NCBI GenBank assembly: GCA_005765155.1
Contig: VCCP01000004.1
Coordinates: 5,022,001-5,086,000, forward strand
Source of the DNA: Zelopaecilomyces penicillatus
Taxonomy: Eukaryota; Ascomycota; Sordariomycetes; Hypocreales; Pseudodiploosporaceae
Length of the DNA stretch: 64,000 nucleotides
Direction of reading: 5' to 3'
Part shown: piece by piece, positions 47,765 to 58,688 of the stretch
Layout: each line of letters opens with the position of its first letter
Position numbering within the stretch: the first letter of the stretch is position 1
Position numbers and translations under genes: made by a program
Notes under the pieces: generated by a model
Databases searched by the model: none
What the model was told of the DNA's origin: nothing
What the model saw: only the letters and a program-made list of their open reading frames with translations

Positions 47765-48489
47765 AGAAGTCCCTGCCCAGAGGGGGGTTTCCCTAATGTT
47801 CTCTTTCTTACTTCTTTCTTTTCTCTTCTTCCAGGCCACCACCAACAAAAGAAACCTCTTTTGTGTGAAAAACCCATTTCAGCCTCCTTCTTCTTCCCCC
47901 CCTTTTTTCTTTACTGGGGGGGCCACTCATATTCTTTTTTTTTTCCCTTTGTTACCTTTGACATTCTTAATATAATTTAATTCATCTAGTCCGGAGAGAC
48001 GTTGAGTAGGATGAAGGACTTCAGCCGCGAATGTCCTGCGGAAAAACACAATGTTGAAATCGGGGTTCATGGGATTTTGTTTCGGGGAATGTTGGATGTT
48101 AGGAGACAAGAAAGAGTGAGGGGGGACGTGGGAATATAAGAGGAAAATAAGACTTCGCTCTGTAATAATTTTTAAGATGGACAAAGAAATGAGAAAGGGT
48201 GGAGATAATTTATGTGGGGGAAAGGAATAGTAAAAGAGAACTTTTCATGTTGCTAGCTAGGTAGCTCAGATGATCAATAAGCAGAACGAACTTGACAATT
48301 CCCAGAAAAAGACCATAATACCCAAAAGAGAGTTTCCCCAGAGGAAACAAAACAAACAAACAACACATGTAATTCGCAACTGTCGTAGATTAATAGTACA
48401 TTTCGTTTCCAAACATGACCATTTACATCATTCAAATACATTCAAACGTTTCATCAATGTGACTTACTTCTTAGTCTCTCAACGGGTTA
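47765..48489. other. convergent 3' intergenic region
   Basis: Lies between the ends of the repeat protein gene and the minus-strand fungal-trans_2 gene. It is T-rich at 47815-47950, and no gene was seen. Confidence 0.65.
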
Positions 48490-49821
48490 TCAGATCGCAA
48501 TGAAGCGTGCTGGATTAGGCTCAGGCACTTCCGCCTCGTTCCCTCCAAACGTTTGACCAGGGAAATACCTAGGTGTCTGTAGGAGAAAGCCTCCGTTGAG
48601 GTCAATCCAAATAAGCATACGGCGCAGTAGACCAGCAAGACCCAGGGAGTATAGCCCTCCTCTCATGCGGACCATGCGGCAGACAGCCTCCATATGAAGA
48701 GCAAAAGTAACAGCATCGCCGTGCATGGCCTCAAAACTTGCCATCTTTGCTACAGCGCCAATGATGCTGTCGCTGAGACGCTTATCATCGTCACGGAAGG
48801 CGGCATTGATGGATGTGATGGCATCATGCTTGAGCTGGTGCATCTGAAAGCCCATCTCAGAGGCAACACCGCCCTTTATGGAGACAAAATTGGCGGCAGA
48901 GAGGAGAAGGACAACCTGAAAGGTAGATACTTCGCTAACAGCGAGGCGAAACCAGTGAGATCGTAGAAGACCCTTACCTCCGGGCTGGTCGAGCTCGGGG
49001 ATGTCTACGGCCATATGCATGATGTCTGTGCGAGTGGTTAGTGTTTGCTTATTTAGCTCACTGGGGTGGTGATATAGTGTGAGACTGATGGGCAAGGAGA
49101 TGTCCATGGTAAACCAGAATATGTCATGTTTGTACGAATTGGGAAGTTTGGCTTTCTTTTGCCATAGGTAACTGGAGTGCTGGATGGGATAGATGGGCAG
49201 TGAAACAATTTGTAAGATAGATTTTTGAAACAGAAACCTACAATGATCGACCAGGTGCGGTGTATAGGCCTGCCACGGTCCCGGATAGGACTTGAAGGGA
49301 TCAACACGGCCACCGCCGAGTTGAAAGTCCATGGATAACAATTGCAGCGGATCCATGCCGATGAGCTGGCCGAGTGCTTGGCTGGTGGCTTGGAGCTGAT
49401 CTTGTGAAGTGAGACCCCTAGGTCTCACTTCCAGCTCAAATGTGACAGCATTCTTGCGTCTCTGACGTCTCTTCTTCTTTGACCGATCTTCCTGGCCAGC
49501 AGGAAGTTGGGCCTGGCGAGGCTCCTCGTCAGTCTTGGCGGCCGAGTCTGGGGGTGTAGATGAGCTAGAGGACGACGGAGATGACGACGATGCCTGCTGC
49601 TGTTGCTGCTGCTGCTTCTGAGGTTGTCGATGTTGATGCTGTAGATGTTGCAGCTTCTGCTCCCGCTTCTCCCGCTGCTGCAGATGCGCCTGCCAGCTCC
49701 TCTTGGAGAGATAGGACCGGAGTCTCTTGCTAGACCCGCCCTTGAGCTGGTCAGGGTTGTTGCCAATGACGAATTCGAACTCGATGGGAGCAGGGGCAGC
49801 AGAGGAGACGACGGCCTGCAT
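48490..49821 (-). CDS. fungal-specific transcription factor (Fungal_trans_2 type)
   Basis: Two exons, 49242-49821 and 48490-49025; 371 residues from ATG 49821 (MQAVVSSAAPAP). The frame runs on upstream to a TTG, but no earlier ATG is present. The N-terminus has FEFVIGNNPDQLK and SSKRLRSYLSKRSW, the start seen in members of this family that lack a zinc cluster. Next come a Gln/Ser-rich linker with a Gln run, a basic KKKRRQRRK patch and the regulatory domain (DHYIMHMAVDIPEL, GLLRSHWFRLAVSE, TFQVVLLLSAANF). No Cys6 zinc cluster is present. The 216-bp intron (49026-49241) has canonical ends, is a multiple of three and has no in-frame stop, so an unspliced message would also be translatable. A nuclear regulatory role is inferred. 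It is divergent from the short-chain dehydrogenase gene. Confidence 0.87.
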   Translation of the reverse strand: MQAVVSSAAPAPIEFEFVIGNNPDQLKGGSSKRLRSYLSKRSWQAHLQQREKREQKLQHLQHQHRQPQKQQQQQQQASSSSPSSSSSSTPPDSAAKTDEEPRQAQLPAGQEDRSKKKRRQRRKNAVTFELEVRPRGLTSQDQLQATSQALGQLIGMDPLQLLSMDFQLGGGRVDPFKSYPGPWQAYTPHLVDHCRFLFQKSILQIVSLPIYPIQHSSYLWQKKAKLPNSYKHDIFWFTMDISLPISLTLYHHPSELNKQTLTTRTDIMHMAVDIPELDQPGGKGLLRSHWFRLAVSEVSTFQVVLLLSAANFVSIKGGVASEMGFQMHQLKHDAITSINAAFRDDDKRLSDSIIGAVAKMASFEAMHGDAVTFALHMEAVCRMVRMRGGLYSLGLAGLLRRMLIWIDLNGGFLLQTPRYFPGQTFGGNEAEVPEPNPARFIAI

Positions 49822-51453
49822 GATGGCCGATGCTTTTCTTGAAGGGGGGGGGAGGGAGGGGGTGCTGTTTGGGATAATAAGGGGGGCGTGAGCAGGTACC
49901 AACAGAGTACCGCTGGAGAGTTCTCCGCAGAAGGTCGGGTACCTGGAAAGTGGGGTGTTGGTGCTGAGTGTACCCGAGCGAGATGGGGTAGGTACCTGAA
50001 GTCCACTAACGTCGGCAGATGCTCTGGTGTCACAAGGTTGGTTAGGTGACGGGTTGGAGAAGCGGAGAGACAAGTATGCCTGATGGATGGTCAGGTTGGC
50101 TTGTCACCGCTGCAACTGCACTGCCAATCCAGAGGGCCGGTGCGTCTTGTGTCTGCGTTCGTGTGCCGATTCGTATCGGCAGCTGGATTGGAGGAGTGGC
50201 TAGAAATCTGCTTGAAGCCGAGCGATGGATGCACGATTGGGGGGGGATTGGCCGGTCTGGTGAAATGGGGGCCGCGCAGTCTGAGGAGATGTTTGCATGA
50301 GAGAAAGCGATGCTGGATGGACCGGGTGTGCAAGGACTGGGCCATGTTAGTGCCTGTCCTTAGTGCCTTTGTTTCGACGCTGGTAGTGGCAATGGCACCA
50401 TCTGCTGTGTCACTGACCAGTCACTGTCGCTAGTGACCTGTGGCTACGTGTATCGGTGCCGTTACAAGACCTTCAAAGAATTTTGCCCAATGCTCACCCA
50501 ATGTCCTAGGAGTTGCACGTTGATACATCCGAGTATTCATAGGTGATATAGGCCACGTTCTATCTAGTAGGCAAGGAAGCTAGAAGAGATATGCGAAAGT
50601 CATAGGCAATAGATCGCTCCTACGTCACCGCCTACATTTCGTTTGCTCAGTGTCAACAACACCTCTTTCGTTGACCAAGAATCATCAACTATCAATTAAC
50701 AGTTGTTAGATTCCAGTAAATCTCCATTACCCGTCTTATACTACAAATGCCATATTCAAAAGTCAATTCAATATCTATCAGCCAACAGACGCTTCTAGCA
50801 CACAAAACAAAGCAGTAGAGATGTGCCATCGGAACTCCAGGGTAAGAGATCGCCGCTAACCCGATCGGGCATCTGCATCGTGGAAAGCTAACGCTGCTCT
50901 GCAGTAGGCACAAGCAGCGAGCCGTTGCATTTGCATCAACCTAGTTTGATCAAACCCCCCTGGCTGATCGAGCCGTGACAAAGACTTCTCTCAAGTTGTG
51001 TCAAAGAAACTGGACATGCTGTCGCTGAGCTAGCTTGGGATAGGAGAAGAAGCTGTTAACTCCGGGACAAGCCATACAGTATGATGCGTATACAAGGGCA
51101 TCACTAACCCCTCGCCCCGTATTTTACTCAACTGGGTGTATGCATTGGCAACATCTAGTAAAAGTCTCAGAAAACCCATACATTCAATGGCGTGGAGAGA
51201 ACAGGGCATCGGTTCTAGCCTGCGCGTCGGAGGAGAGAATACGTGTTCCCCTGTGTTGTTGAGCGAAATGCCTTGCGAAGAAACGGTTGGCATGGAACTG
51301 TGCAATATAAAAAGGACGAGATCCCTCCTGGCATCCTAATCAAAAGAACTCCTGATTATATTCCATATCAAAGCTACCAAGAATTTACGAAGCCTTTATC
51401 CAACAATAAAAAGAACACCCTTTTGCACTTCAAATCACCACACATTCAACACC
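49822..51453. other. divergent intergenic region between Fungal_trans_2 factor and SDR genes
   Basis: 1.6 kb with no recognisable gene. It contains an AGGTACCT palindrome at 49990-49997, a short G run near 49840-49855 and the TATA element of the SDR gene at 51306. Confidence 0.6.
51306..51313 (+). promoter_or_regulatory. TATA-like element of the SDR gene
   Basis: TATAAAAA lies about 140 bp before the SDR start codon, leaving room for a leader of about 110 nt. Confidence 0.55.
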
Positions 51454-52340
51454 ATGTCTCTCGAAGGCAAAGTTGTCCTCATCACCGGCGGTGTCAAGAA
51501 TCTCGGCGCTGCCATCGCAAAGGAACTGGCTCCTCTCGGTGCCAGCCTTGCACTGCATTATCACTCTGACAGCGCCAAAGAAGATGCCACCAAGTTGGAG
51601 CAAGAGCTCAAGACGTCCCATCCCAATACAAAGGTCCACTTCCACCAAGGCAATCTCACGACCGAAAAGGGCGTCAATGAGCTCTTTGCTTTTACCCTTG
51701 AGAAGTTTGGCAAGGTCGACATTGTCATCAACACAGTTGGCAAGGTTCTAAAGAAGCCTGCGGCCGACATAACTGAAGAGGAGTACGACGATATGTTTGC
51801 GTAAGTTTTTATCCTCAACGTTGCAGAGAGTGTGGTTCGAAATAAATTCTCATCATCCTTATTCAGAATCAACTCCAAGACTGCATTCTTCATGCTGAAG
51901 GCGGGTGGCAAGCACGTTTCCGACGGCGGAAAGCTCATCACCATTCTTACATCTTTGCTCGCTGCCTTTACTGGCTACTACACATCATATGCCGGCTCAA
52001 AGGCACCAGTGGAGCATTTCACAAGGGGTATTGCCAAGGAGCTGCAGCCACGAGGAATCAGTGTCAATGCTGTCGCCCCAGGGCCAATGGATACTCGTAA
52101 GTAAAGCCTTGATACGAAGCCTTCCTGATCCATGAGCAACCTCGCTAACTAATGCTTCAAACAGCCTTCTTTTATCCTCAAGAGGTCCCAGAGGCGGTCG
52201 CATATCACAAGAGTCAAGCTCTCGACGGTAGACTCACTGAAGTTCAGGACATTGCCCCCTTGGTCAGATTCCTCGTTACCGAGGGCCGATGGATCACTGG
52301 ACAGACTATTTTTGCTAATGGAGGTTATACCACAAGGTGA
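51454..52340 (+). CDS. short-chain dehydrogenase/reductase, FabG-like
   Basis: Three exons: 51454-51800, 51867-52096 and 52165-52340 (introns 66 and 68 bp); 250 residues, the usual length of a classical SDR. The cofactor motif TGGVKNLG is at residues 11-18 and fits TGxxxGxG with the last Gly kept. The central NNAG motif is replaced by NTVG. The catalytic residues are N118, S145, Y157 and K161 (SYAGSK). The segment VNAVAPGPMDTP follows the active site, and the protein ends ITGQTIFANGGYTTR. It should be a soluble NAD(P)-dependent reductase or dehydrogenase; the substrate is unknown. Basic residue K15 in the Gly-rich loop mildly favours NADP. It stands alone and is divergent from a transcription factor gene. 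Confidence 0.95.
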
Positions 52341-53236
52341 AAAGGTTTGCATGGGAATCCGGCAGGGGGCGGGTGCAAGTGGTTACAGGGAGAAAAAAAA
52401 AAAAAAATGAAAATCGAGGTTAAATGTAGCTTTCGGGAATGAACGTTGGATACCTACCTAGGTACTGGCTTCTGTAATAGCATAATGGCGCTGGGTTGCT
52501 GGTACTTTATGTAATGAACATTTTCTTCACTTGCATCATATTCCGTCGTAGCCAGACTGGGTTTTAAAGGCAGGCATATATATATATACCTGAAAGAAGA
52601 CCAATATAAGGCTTAAACTAACAGCAAAAATAGAGGTTGAAGCAAAATAAGAGAAGTGTAAAAACAAAGACCCATTTATATATAAGAATATAATAAAATA
52701 TGAGAATAATAATAAAATAACAATAACTCTGACACCAGTGGTAATTATCTTTTCTGAGTTTGATGAGTTACAACGGTATACGTGACAAGCCAACATCAGA
52801 ATCCACTCATGTCTTTGTCTTTTTTTTCTTCAATGTGGCTAAATTCACTAAAGTCATGTGATGGATCGCCTTCAGCCTCGCCCACAGCACAGCTCGAGTA
52901 GTGGGCTAGGCTTTTGCGGGGGCTTTTGCAGCCCGTTATGAAAGTTGTGCCACTTGTCGGTGGGTGATTACGTGGGTGACCTTTCACTTGAGTTTCGAAG
53001 AGCCAAACTTTGATCGCTCATGTGAATGATAACTTTAAAGTTTTCAGTATCCATCTGCGCCGATATATATCCCTCTTGTTTCCAGTTTTTTTGTGTCAGA
53101 GACCCTTTTCCCTTTTAACCCTCTACACATACACTTACGACAACTGCTGTCTGCCACTCGCGTTGATCATCTTACCTAACTTGATCATCTTACCTTACTT
53201 GATCAACTCACCTTACCTGAACTGCCTGTCGCAACT
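52341..53236. other. gene-free stretch
   Basis: 3' flank of the SDR gene with a poly-A run of about 15 at 52393-52407 and AT-rich DNA to about 52760, then the MED10 promoter. A direct repeat of the type TTGATCATCTTACCT occurs at 53163-53210, just before the MED10 start. Confidence 0.65.
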
Positions 53237-53897
53237 ATGGCGCCAGTTCAGCGGATAGACCATGATGGTGTCGAGCGTAAGAATAGCCTCCATCTGTACT
53301 CATTAGATGCGTTGCTGATGTTTGGCGTGCAGAGCAGCTCAAAGACATCATCCAGGACCTGTACCAAATCATGGTTCAGGTCTCAACCTACGATTCCATG
53401 GGCCGTCCCAGCAGAGATGTGCTTTCTAATGAAATGTAAGGCAATCTGCACTCCATCTCATATCAGGCATGATGAATGAGCAACTGCCCTTCCCTCCCCC
53501 AATCTAGCGAAGCCTTTTGACTGACACTCGTAATTTTGCAAACAGCAAAACACTTTCGCGCTCTCTCCAGACACTACACACATCCGCCTCGCCGCCAAAC
53601 ACGCTGCCTTCGGTACCCCCAGAGCTTCTCGAGTATGTCGAAAATGGTCGCAACCCAGACATTTACACACGCGAGTTTGTCGAGCTCGTGCGTCGCGGCA
53701 ACCAACTGATGCGCGGAAAGATGAACGCTTTTGGGACATTCCGTGACGTCCTGGCCGAGCAGATGACTGCCGCTATGCCTGAGCTGCGCGACGATGTCAC
53801 CCGTGTGCTGCAGGCAACAGGTGGCAATGGGGAGCAGAAGAATGGCAACAGCAGCAGCAGCAGTAACAGTGCTCTTGCTCCTACGGCTGGTTCATGA
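53237..53897 (+). CDS. MED10: Mediator complex subunit 10
   Basis: Three exons: 53237-53276, 53333-53435 and 53546-53897 (introns 56 and 110 bp); 164 residues. The joined protein begins MAPVQRIDHDGVEQQLKDII and continues QDLYQIMVQVSTYDS, LSNEIKTLSRSLQTL, PPELLEYVENGRNPDIYTREFVEL and RRGNQLMRGKMNAFGTFRDVLAEQM, which match the Med10/Nut2 family. The tail is Ser/Asn-rich and disordered. Med10 sits in the Mediator middle module in the nucleus and links to Med14. The length is normal for fungi. PUS1 follows in the same direction after 490 bp, and MED22 lies just beyond it. Confidence 0.95.
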
Positions 53898-54385
53898 ACG
53901 CAACACAAAATTTGTATAAAGTCATGCTAGTTAGCACGGAGTACTATTATTTGCACAATAGAAGATGCTATCCACACCATACCATACCTACACACCTAAC
54001 AAGTAGTACATATAACGATTAAGAGTATTATGAATACAAATAATAAGCAGTAACAGTTCTTGGTATAAGCTACCCTACTACTTAATCTAGTACACAATAT
54101 AGGTGGTCTTAGTAGCTCGATATATTGAAGTAGTTGAAATACCTGTTGCTAAAGTTGCGCTGTAGGCAATTCTAGGACCCTCACAATTCAGTGGTGTGTA
54201 ATATGCAGGTGGGTGTATATATGGTTGGACGCCGTTGGCAAACTACCCCACATTTCTTTTTCAAGCGTTGCGGATGAAATTCTCTGAAATTCTGATGAAG
54301 CCGCAGCAAAACGCACGCCGGTCTACTTTTCACTTTTTGCGCTCCCCACTTCTCAATCCTCTCTCCCGTCTTCCTCGATGCAAGC
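53898..54385. other. gene-free stretch
   Basis: Short region between MED10 and PUS1; the last 150 bp are likely the PUS1 promoter and leader. A near-copy of TACGGAGTA (CACGGAGTA) is at 53935-53943. Confidence 0.65.
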
Positions 54386-56398
54386 ATGGCGGCCGACAAC
54401 GAGAATACTGTCGCAACTAGCGCTGCTCCCGCGCCTGAGCAGCGCAATGGCGCCTCTGAGAACAACCAGAAGAACTCTCGAAACGGCGGCGGCCGCGGCG
54501 CCAACCCGAAGCAGCGAGGAGGCAAAGGCAAAGGCGACCGAGGTCGCGCTGAATGGAGGTGAGTTTCTATCGCTGCTGGCTGTCTTGTTGTTCCCAATTG
54601 TGGCCGTGGCTTGGGTTGTAATTTACCAACGGGACTGATCAGGTTGTAGCCGTCAAAATGTAGACAAGCGCAAGCGCAACGACGAGTATCGGGATTACAA
54701 GCGCCGCAAGACGCACGATCTCGAGACCGACAAGGCGAACCCATTTAGCACCGAGGAGATTGCGGCCGAGGAGCGGCGCCCGAAGCGCAAGGTGGCCGTC
54801 ATGATTGGGTATGCAGGCACTGGTTACAAGGGCATGCAGCTCAATGGCGAGGAAGAGACCATCGAGCGAGATCTCTTCAATGCCTTTATCAAGGCTGGCG
54901 CTATTTCAAAGGCCAATGCCGACGATCCGCGCAAATCGAGCCTTGCCCGCTGCGCCAGAACCGATAAGGGTGTCCACGCGGCAGGTAATGTGATCAGCCT
55001 GAAGCTCATCATCGAGGAGGAGGACATAATCGAAAAGATCAACGAGGCTTTACCTGCCCAGATCCGTGTCTGGGGAATTCAGCGTACCAACAATAGCTAC
55101 AACTGCTACCAGTACTGCGACTCTCGCTGGTATGAGTATCTCATGCCGAGCTACTGTCTCCTACCTCCCCACCCGCAGACATTCCTCGGCAGGAAACTCG
55201 CGGAACTTACCAAGGAGTACGGGGCTGAGGAGGAGGTTGGCGCGAGACTGGCAGATGTCAAGGATTTCTGGGCCGATGTGGAAGATAATGAGATTAAGCC
55301 CATCTTGGCCAGGCTCGACCCTGAGACGAGAGCTGCGGTTTTGGAACGGGTGCATTCGGAGGATCTGGAGGAGAAGCCTGCTGAGACCGAAAAGAAGCCC
55401 GAGGCTGAGAAAGAGAGTGCTCCTGAGCCAGTTGCCGATGACAGTGTCGCTACAGAGAAGCCCGATCAGGTCATGGAGGAAGCCAACAACACGGAGCAAG
55501 CTTCAGAAACTACAGAAGCAAGAGTTCAAGACCAACAGCCTACTGTCACGTTAGAGAGCGTCAAGCCAAAGCGCCGCGAACTTGGACCCGTCGACTTTGC
55601 CCTACGAGACATCAAGGCCGCATACATCGGTGCCAAACGACGATACCGTATCACTCCAGAGCGTCTTCAGCGTCTGCAGGATGCTCTCAACAAATACGAA
55701 GGAACCAACAACTTCCACAACTACACCGTGCAAAAATCCTTCTCCGACCCCTCATCGAAACGACACATCAAGTCCTTCGTCGTCAACCCCAAGCCCATCA
55801 TCATCAACAACACGGAGTGGCTATCGCTCAAGGTACATGGGCAGAGCTTCATGATGCACCAGATCCGCAAGATGGTCGGGCTGGTATCTTTGATGGTGCG
55901 TTGCGGAACTACGCTGGATCGAATCCCCGAGAGCTACAACAAAACCAAAATGGCGATTCCCAAGATGCCCGGTCTAGGACTGTTGCTGGAGCGACCTGTT
56001 TTTGAGAATTATAACCGGAGGGCTAGAGATTCGCTGGGCCGAGAGGAGATTGATTTTGATCGATATGAGAAAAAGATCCAGGCGTTCAAGGATGCACAGA
56101 TTTATACGCGTATTTTCAGTGTTGAGGAAAAGGAGAACTCGTACGTTTGCACCCTCCCCCCTGATGATATGTTTTTTTTTTTTTTTTTTTTTTTTTTTTG
56201 GTTTACTATGTGACTAACATGAGAGAAAATAGATTCCATGGCTTTTTCAACCAGATCGATCAGTTCAAGTCGAATCATTTCCTGTGGTTGACTGCGGGAG
56301 GACTGAAAGTGGCAGAGATTAAAAGGGCCCCAGGGCAGGAGAGCATTGATAAACAACTTGGTGATGAAGATGAGAACCCCGAGGGTGGTGAAGGCTGA
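54386..56398 (+). CDS. PUS1: tRNA pseudouridine synthase 1
   Basis: Three exons: 54386-54558, 54650-56140 and 56233-56398 (introns 91 and 92 bp); 609 residues. The N-terminus is Gly/Arg/Lys-rich, then basic (DKRKRNDEYRDYKRRK), probably directing it to the nucleus. The TruA-type catalytic domain starts KVAVMIGYAGTGYKGMQ. The catalytic Asp is D163 in ARTDKGVHA. Further motifs are YEYLMPSY, NFHNYTVQKSF, SFMMHQIRKMVGL and the C-terminal FNQIDQFKSNHFLW. A Glu-rich insertion occupies about residues 240-395, as in other fungal Pus1 proteins. Pus1 makes pseudouridine at several positions in tRNA and in U2 snRNA. The last intron carries a run of 28 T. ATG at 54386 follows a long leader and gives the expected disordered start. 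Confidence 0.95.
56172..56199. repeat. poly-T tract of 28 in PUS1 intron 2
   Basis: The run begins 31 bases after the donor GTACGT. It is far from the acceptor, so it is not the normal polypyrimidine tract. Length is uncertain, as for any homopolymer. Confidence 0.9.
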
Positions 56399-56634
56399 GA
56401 TGCCTTTGGTGTAGGAAAAGACGCTTGATGGATTCCCAGATATGAAGACTTTTGCATAGCGTAACGGCTGCAAGAATGTGAAATTATCGTTAAAAACCTT
56501 TGTCATTGTGAAGTTGTCTTAGCCATGTGAACATACTCTCTCGCGCCCCTACCCATCCCCAAACGGGGCATCAAACGCCTGAAAATTCCATCACGTATCA
56601 ATGAGCTATGAAAATACCGCATCAAATTTTATCA

Positions 56635-57487
56635 TTATTTCGCAGCCGTCCCCCCCACGACAGCGCTCTGAGCTGCTCCTCCTACTCCAGGCTCTGGCTC
56701 ATTTTTAGTGAGAGGACTCCAAGAGCCGCCAGTACCCTCGGCAAGCTTTTGCATGTTGAGCGCCTCAATCTGGTTCAAGAGATCAGAGACCTGAGCGACA
56801 TCTCGTTCAATCTGGTCATCTTTGGTCTTGCGCTCATGGTCCTCTTTTCCCAGGGGGCCAAAGACCCAGAGTTCCTTGACTTTTCGGGATAAAGTGAGGA
56901 ATTCTTTGATGGAGGAATACTGTGCATGGTGTTTTAGCATGGGCTTTTAGCACAGGCATTATAAGGGCTATGGTGGGAAAGAGGATATATGAAAAGAAAA
57001 GAAAGGACGGGGAAAGGAAGAGATACATACTAGACCATCGAATTCCATCTTCATGGATATGCCGGTTACAGACATGGCTTCGGGGTTGGCGTTGTTGCGC
57101 TCGCCCTCGGCCTGGACGGTGGCAAGCATCATCAGAGTACGGTAGCGGGTGAGAATATCGGCGATGAGCCGGTTGTGTATATCTGCGAGTGTGTGCTTTA
57201 GCTCTCAGTTTGCACTGCATATGTGTAGAGTTGTGTCTCATCATTCATTGACTGAGGACATCATTGAGGGAAGAACACTGATGGCATTAACGCGACACAT
57301 GAAGAGTTTGATGCATAGATTGATGTGAATTTTCTTGGTGAATGCGCGGTTCTGGTCTTCGACACTCCGGAGTTTGGTGAGGCTGTATACAAAATAGGAA
57401 AAAGGAAGCCATCGCGTATTTATTCGGCGCAAATTGATGGTCCAACTTACCCATCAGATTGGACGACGCAGGCTGTGGGCGATCCAT
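56635..57487 (-). CDS. MED22: Mediator complex subunit 22
   Basis: Three exons: 57451-57487, 57031-57182 and 56635-56919; 157 residues. The short first exon (MDRPQPASSNLM) joins through a 268-bp intron directly to DIHNRLIADILTRYRTLMML. An apparent exon between them fits neither phase. The second intron is 111 bp and separates KMEFDGL from YSSIKEFLTLSRKVKELW. The segments RYRTLMMLATVQAE, the coiled coil and KELWVFGPLG match the Med22/Surf5 family. The tail is Gly/Ala-rich. Med22 is part of the Mediator head module in the nucleus, paired with Med11. ATG 57487 is the first in frame. The gene converges on PUS1 with 236 bp between stops. Confidence 0.9.
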
Positions 57488-58541
57488 TGCGGCCACGAAA
57501 GGGTCTTTCAGACGACGCTCAAAAAACTATAATTAAAGAGCTAGCCTTGAGAGTCAAGAAGTTTAGTACTGGGTATTATCGTTGGTGGTGTGGTTTTGGC
57601 AGGAGTAGACAATCGCTGGGTTTTAGCAGTTCAATTGGACGGCCTTGATGGTGGACTGGCTTGAATGCCCCCCACCCCTCCATCAAGTGGATCTATTCCG
57701 TAGACCGCTATAGTTTAGCGCCTAGAGCACATCTTGAGGCACCACATCGACACCAGCCACGTACTGTTTGCGGATATAGTTGAGCCACAGAGTAATAAGG
57801 ACGAGATTAAAACAAGCTGTGACTTGATATCTTCAATTTGAGACACTCGTCTGAAGTTTGAGAGAACTTTCAGATGGAAAGCGGATATCTAACTTGCAAT
57901 GTGCCTTGGGGCCTTGACAAGGAACACATGGGTAGTAGTTAACAGTACTTGGCATCTCTTCTGTTGTACAACATAGGTATCTAAGAAATCCATCAATGCA
58001 CTTAGCACATTTGAAGGTTGCAAGGGGATAATTTCCCCTTATACTACCCACTTTGATAAACTTGGTGGTGTTTTATCAAGGCAGAACGCACCCTAGCTGT
58101 AATATGATGCTTAAGACAGGGATGGATATCAGGTTGCATATGGTTTATGTTTGTTCGAGACAAAACGACATTATTTCTAGTCATCATCAAACACATTGGA
58201 CTCTTTCAATCTTTTGGCATTCAACCTGCCATGAGTGGCTGGCAGTAGGCTGGCAGTTTCTCGTGACGTAATGCCTCCCAGACTCCCAATGACTTCCTAA
58301 AGTAAGACAAAACGCCTTGCTTTTGTGATGCCTCAGGCGGCCAGCCATGGCAGCCACGCGCGCGCCCCTTCGTCTTGCTGCTGCCCCCTACCGCTCCGCT
58401 CCACCATCATTTTCCCGGGGAGAGACAAGTTCCCGACGCCGTCGCGGGAGAAGGCTCCGCTTGTTTGAATTGACACGGCAGCTCGAGATCTCGGCACAGA
58501 AAAGTGACGCGAGTTTGTGGTTTTGCTTTGGGGCGCGTAAC
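57488..58541. other. divergent intergenic region between MED22 and Zn2Cys6 gene
   Basis: No gene was seen. The last 195 bases are an in-frame upstream extension of the Zn2Cys6 gene, which would begin at ATG 58347 if used. Confidence 0.6.
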
Positions 58542-58651
58542 ATGTCATCCGGTCGGCCAGTTCTGGATACCCCTGCCGCTATCCGCCGACGTCGCCGTCG
58601 ACGCGTGCCTGACGATGAGCGGAAGCGCGCCGCAAAAGCGTATGCAACAAC

Positions 58652-58688
<37 letters not shown>

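Noticed and set aside
46415..47848. 477-codon open frame on the minus strand, Gly/Asp/Leu-rich
   Set aside because: It is the antisense of the GPI repeat protein. Its length comes from the stop-poor repeat codons; the plus strand has the signal peptide, repeats, GPI tail and intron.
48920..48985. Possible second intron in the fungal-trans_2 gene (GTAAGG donor near 48976)
   Set aside because: Reading through gives GLLRSHWFRLAVSEVSTFQVVLLL, which matches the conserved family segment; splicing would delete it and the acceptor would be poor.
57183..57450. Extra MED22 exon (LTKLRSVEDQNRAF) within intron 1
   Set aside because: The phase does not fit either neighbour, while direct joining of exon 1 to DIHNRLIADILTRY restores the family N-terminus.
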